Source: Candidatus Gastranaerophilales bacterium (GTDB lineage: Bacteria > Cyanobacteriota > Vampirovibrionia > Gastranaerophilales > Gastranaerophilaceae). Taken from it: a stretch of DNA of 6,771 bases. Positions 5,417-6,771 of this stretch are shown one piece after another. Under the pieces are notes generated by a model that did not search any database, had not been told where the DNA came from, and was given only the letters and a program-made list of their open reading frames with translations. Each line of letters starts with the position of its first letter. Positions within the stretch are counted from its first letter, which is position 1. A program made the position numbers and the translations under genes. Location of the stretch: NCBI GenBank assembly GCA_947628355.1, contig CANQZO010000108.1:1-6771 (forward strand), read 5' to 3'.

Positions 5417-6652
5417 TTAATAATTTATATTTTGAGCGGATAATATAAAATCATTAACCCATTTTGAGCAAACACTTTCATCAAGGCTATGTATACTTCC
5501 GCCTGCCCTATCCTCATGTCCGCCTGCAGTTAAATCCGTATTGTAATGAACTTTGTTATATTCAATAATTTTCATTGCATAGTCTTTATTTGAATGAATG
5601 CTGATTCTATAGCGGTCTGTTTTATAATCAGGATAAAATACAGCGACTGCTGCAACCTCTTGCATATTTTTTAATTGTTCATCATTTATAAACTTGTCTT
5701 GAGGGTTATGAGCAAGCACTCTCAACCTAAAATCTCTTAATATTTTACTTGTAATGGAATTATCCCCGCCAATTTCCCGCCATAGCTCATCATTAGGTTT
5801 TATTACAGCATAAGCAAATTTTTTATTATCTGAAATATGAATATTGTTAAATAAATTTTGTCTGAATTTTCTTTCTTTTTCGTTCAAATGAGCCAACACA
5901 TCAAGATGTGATATAATTTCAGATTGTTTATCATCGTTAGTTTGAGACGAAACCATTTCAAAAACTTCATCTGCATTTTTATCATTAATAAGTTTTGGAG
6001 TTTTAACTATTCTTCCGTTTTGAATATTAATAAAATTAGCCTTATTCATATCATCAACCATAGCACAAAATGCGGAATTGATTTGTGAAGTTGATAGGTG
6101 AATATTTAAAGCCTTAAAAAATCTTACTAAAATAGAAGCAGCCGAGCGTGCCGTAGTATCAATATATCCGTTTTTTATGCTTTTCAATCGGGGCGCTTTT
6201 TTATATGATTTATTAATTATATTTGAGTCTGATATAGGATGCTCAGGATGATGGTGGTCAATACAAAAAATATCAGATTGAGGAAAAGAATGTAAATACT
6301 TAACAGCTCTGCCCCTGATTCTTGTCGATTCGCTAAAATCAATGCAAAGTGCTCTTTGTGCTTTATTTTTCGGGGCAGGTGATTTTGAAAAATCAACTAT
6401 ATCATACTTTTCTTCATTAAACCCATAATTTTCTTTAGCATTATTACATAAAATTCTCGGTTTAACTCCGTTTGCTTTAAGATAATCATACATTATTTTT
6501 GCGCTGTTAAAAGAGTCTTCATCCGTAGCTATATGACAAAAAATATCTACACTGTCAGATGATAACAAGCGCTTATTAAAATATTCGGCTTGAGCTTTTG
6601 GCATTTTATTTGCGGTAAAACTCAATTTTGAGTTAATGTTTTCAACTTGCAT
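5417..6652 (-). CDS. DHH/DHHA1 family phosphoesterase
   Basis: A 411-residue protein of the superfamily that includes NrnA-type oligoribonuclease/pAp phosphatases, RecJ and c-di-AMP phosphodiesterases; these use two metal ions, usually Mn2+, to cleave phosphodiesters or phosphomonoesters in the cytoplasm. Motifs in order: motif I HIATDEDS (His40, Asp44, Asp46), motif II CIDFSES (Asp105), motif III IDHHHPE (Asp132, His133, His134), motif IV MVDDMN (Asp200/Asp201), and the C-terminal DHHA1 motif AGGHEDRAGGS (376-386). All metal-binding positions appear kept, so it is likely active. Motif I is unusual where relatives mostly have an NPDxD or HPDxD pattern. It is longer than a typical NrnA (about 310-340), with extra sequence between the domains and an N-terminal INSKLSFTANK element before the domain. 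No Shine-Dalgarno is seen at the start; a later start at Met17 would lose that element. It has no operon partners here. NrnA-like activity is the most likely guess; the substrate is uncertain. Confidence 0.88.
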   Translation of the reverse strand: MQVENINSKLSFTANKMPKAQAEYFNKRLLSSDSVDIFCHIATDEDSFNSAKIMYDYLKANGVKPRILCNNAKENYGFNEEKYDIVDFSKSPAPKNKAQRALCIDFSESTRIRGRAVKYLHSFPQSDIFCIDHHHPEHPISDSNIINKSYKKAPRLKSIKNGYIDTTARSAASILVRFFKALNIHLSTSQINSAFCAMVDDMNKANFINIQNGRIVKTPKLINDKNADEVFEMVSSQTNDDKQSEIISHLDVLAHLNEKERKFRQNLFNNIHISDNKKFAYAVIKPNDELWREIGGDNSITSKILRDFRLRVLAHNPQDKFINDEQLKNMQEVAAVAVFYPDYKTDRYRISIHSNKDYAMKIIEYNKVHYNTDLTAGGHEDRAGGSIHSLDESVCSKWVNDFILSAQNINY

Positions 6653-6771
6653 ACAATAATTTTAATATAAAAATCAGCACAATGATATTATTTTTTGTAT
6701 TGAATTATTTGCGAGGTTATAAATTTCATCCAGTTGTGATTTTTCAAAAAAAAAGGGGGGGGGTAGTCCTA
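6653..6771. other. AT-rich upstream region of the DHH gene ending in an A9G9 homopolymer
   Basis: The 5' region of the DHH gene should lie here. Minus-strand TATATT (6664-6669) could be a -10 element but has no convincing -35 at the right distance. Nine A then nine G occupy 6746-6763, followed by eight ordinary bases to the window edge. Such a tract is out of character for the rest of the window and may mark a contig end or sequencing artefact. Confidence 0.5.

Larger units (their letters stand above)
4755..5536. repeat. Pair of ~165-bp direct repeats flanking a small orphan gene
   Basis: The two copies are 4755-4919 and 5374-5536, in the same orientation and offset by about 619 bases. The interval between them (4920-5373) contains exactly one complete gene on the opposite strand, at 5013-5327. 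The non-coding end is the better conserved part: the first 43 bases differ at one position only. Recombination between the copies would delete the orphan gene and leave the DHH gene intact. Confidence 0.85.

Noticed and set aside
4118..5536. Possible integrated element with tRNA-Glu as attachment site and the direct repeats as boundaries.
   Set aside because: No copy of the tRNA 3' end is seen downstream, no integrase or transposase is present, and the repeats derive from a DHH gene rather than the tRNA.
6619..6634. Palindrome AACTCAA-TT-TTGAGTT in the first codons of the DHH gene.
   Set aside because: Short stem of mostly A-T pairs inside coding sequence for the N-terminal element; no regulatory context and likely chance.
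6682..6771. Plus-strand frame open from an ATG at 6682 to the window edge (30 codons).
   Set aside because: No Shine-Dalgarno, AT-driven composition, and it runs through the suspect A9G9 tract; too short to support.

Overview
The window is AT-rich, with strong purine-rich ribosome binding sites on only some genes. It most resembles a chromosomal segment from a fermentative gut member of the non-photosynthetic Cyanobacteria (Candidatus Melainabacteria / Gastranaerophilales). This assignment is an inference. It rests on an anaerobic [FeFe]-hydrogenase operon, a tRNA with no encoded CCA, and two proteins whose N-termini carry a short Ser-Lys-Leu...Ser-Phe...Asn/Phe element (ISKLNSFNPNFGK and INSKLSFTANK), which I associate from memory with that lineage. 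No marker gene in the window proves it.

Left part (1-2990, + strand): the 3' portion of a NuoF/HydB-type NADH-binding flavoprotein is followed 14 bases later by a complete 584-residue [FeFe]-hydrogenase catalytic subunit (HydA). Together they look like the last two genes of a hydCBA-type operon for an NADH-linked, probably electron-bifurcating or confurcating hydrogenase that disposes of fermentation electrons as H2. A GC-stem hairpin with U-runs on both strands ends the operon and also ends the convergent gene on the other side.

Middle (2986-4660): a minus-strand membrane-anchored SGNH/GDSL-like hydrolase, then a plus-strand tRNA-Glu(CTC) with its own promoter, then a minus-strand 150-residue acidic hypothetical protein with a 19-residue internal repeat. 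The tRNA and the hypothetical gene converge on a hairpin almost identical to the one after hydA.

Right part (4661-6771): the most unusual region. A minus-strand DHH/DHHA1 phosphoesterase gene (5417-6652) has its last ~120 coding bases plus ~43 bases of downstream DNA present a second time at 4755-4919, as a decayed, frameshifted fragment in the same orientation (about 93% identical by eye). A complete 104-residue orphan gene on the opposite strand sits between the two copies. This is best read as a partial tandem duplication or insertion event that left a pseudogene fragment, and the direct repeat could let the orphan gene be lost by recombination. The window ends in an A9G9 homopolymer that may be an assembly artefact.

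Nothing here is a convincing new multi-gene system. The direct-repeat-flanked orphan gene, the shared N-terminal element and the re-used terminator hairpin are the best leads.
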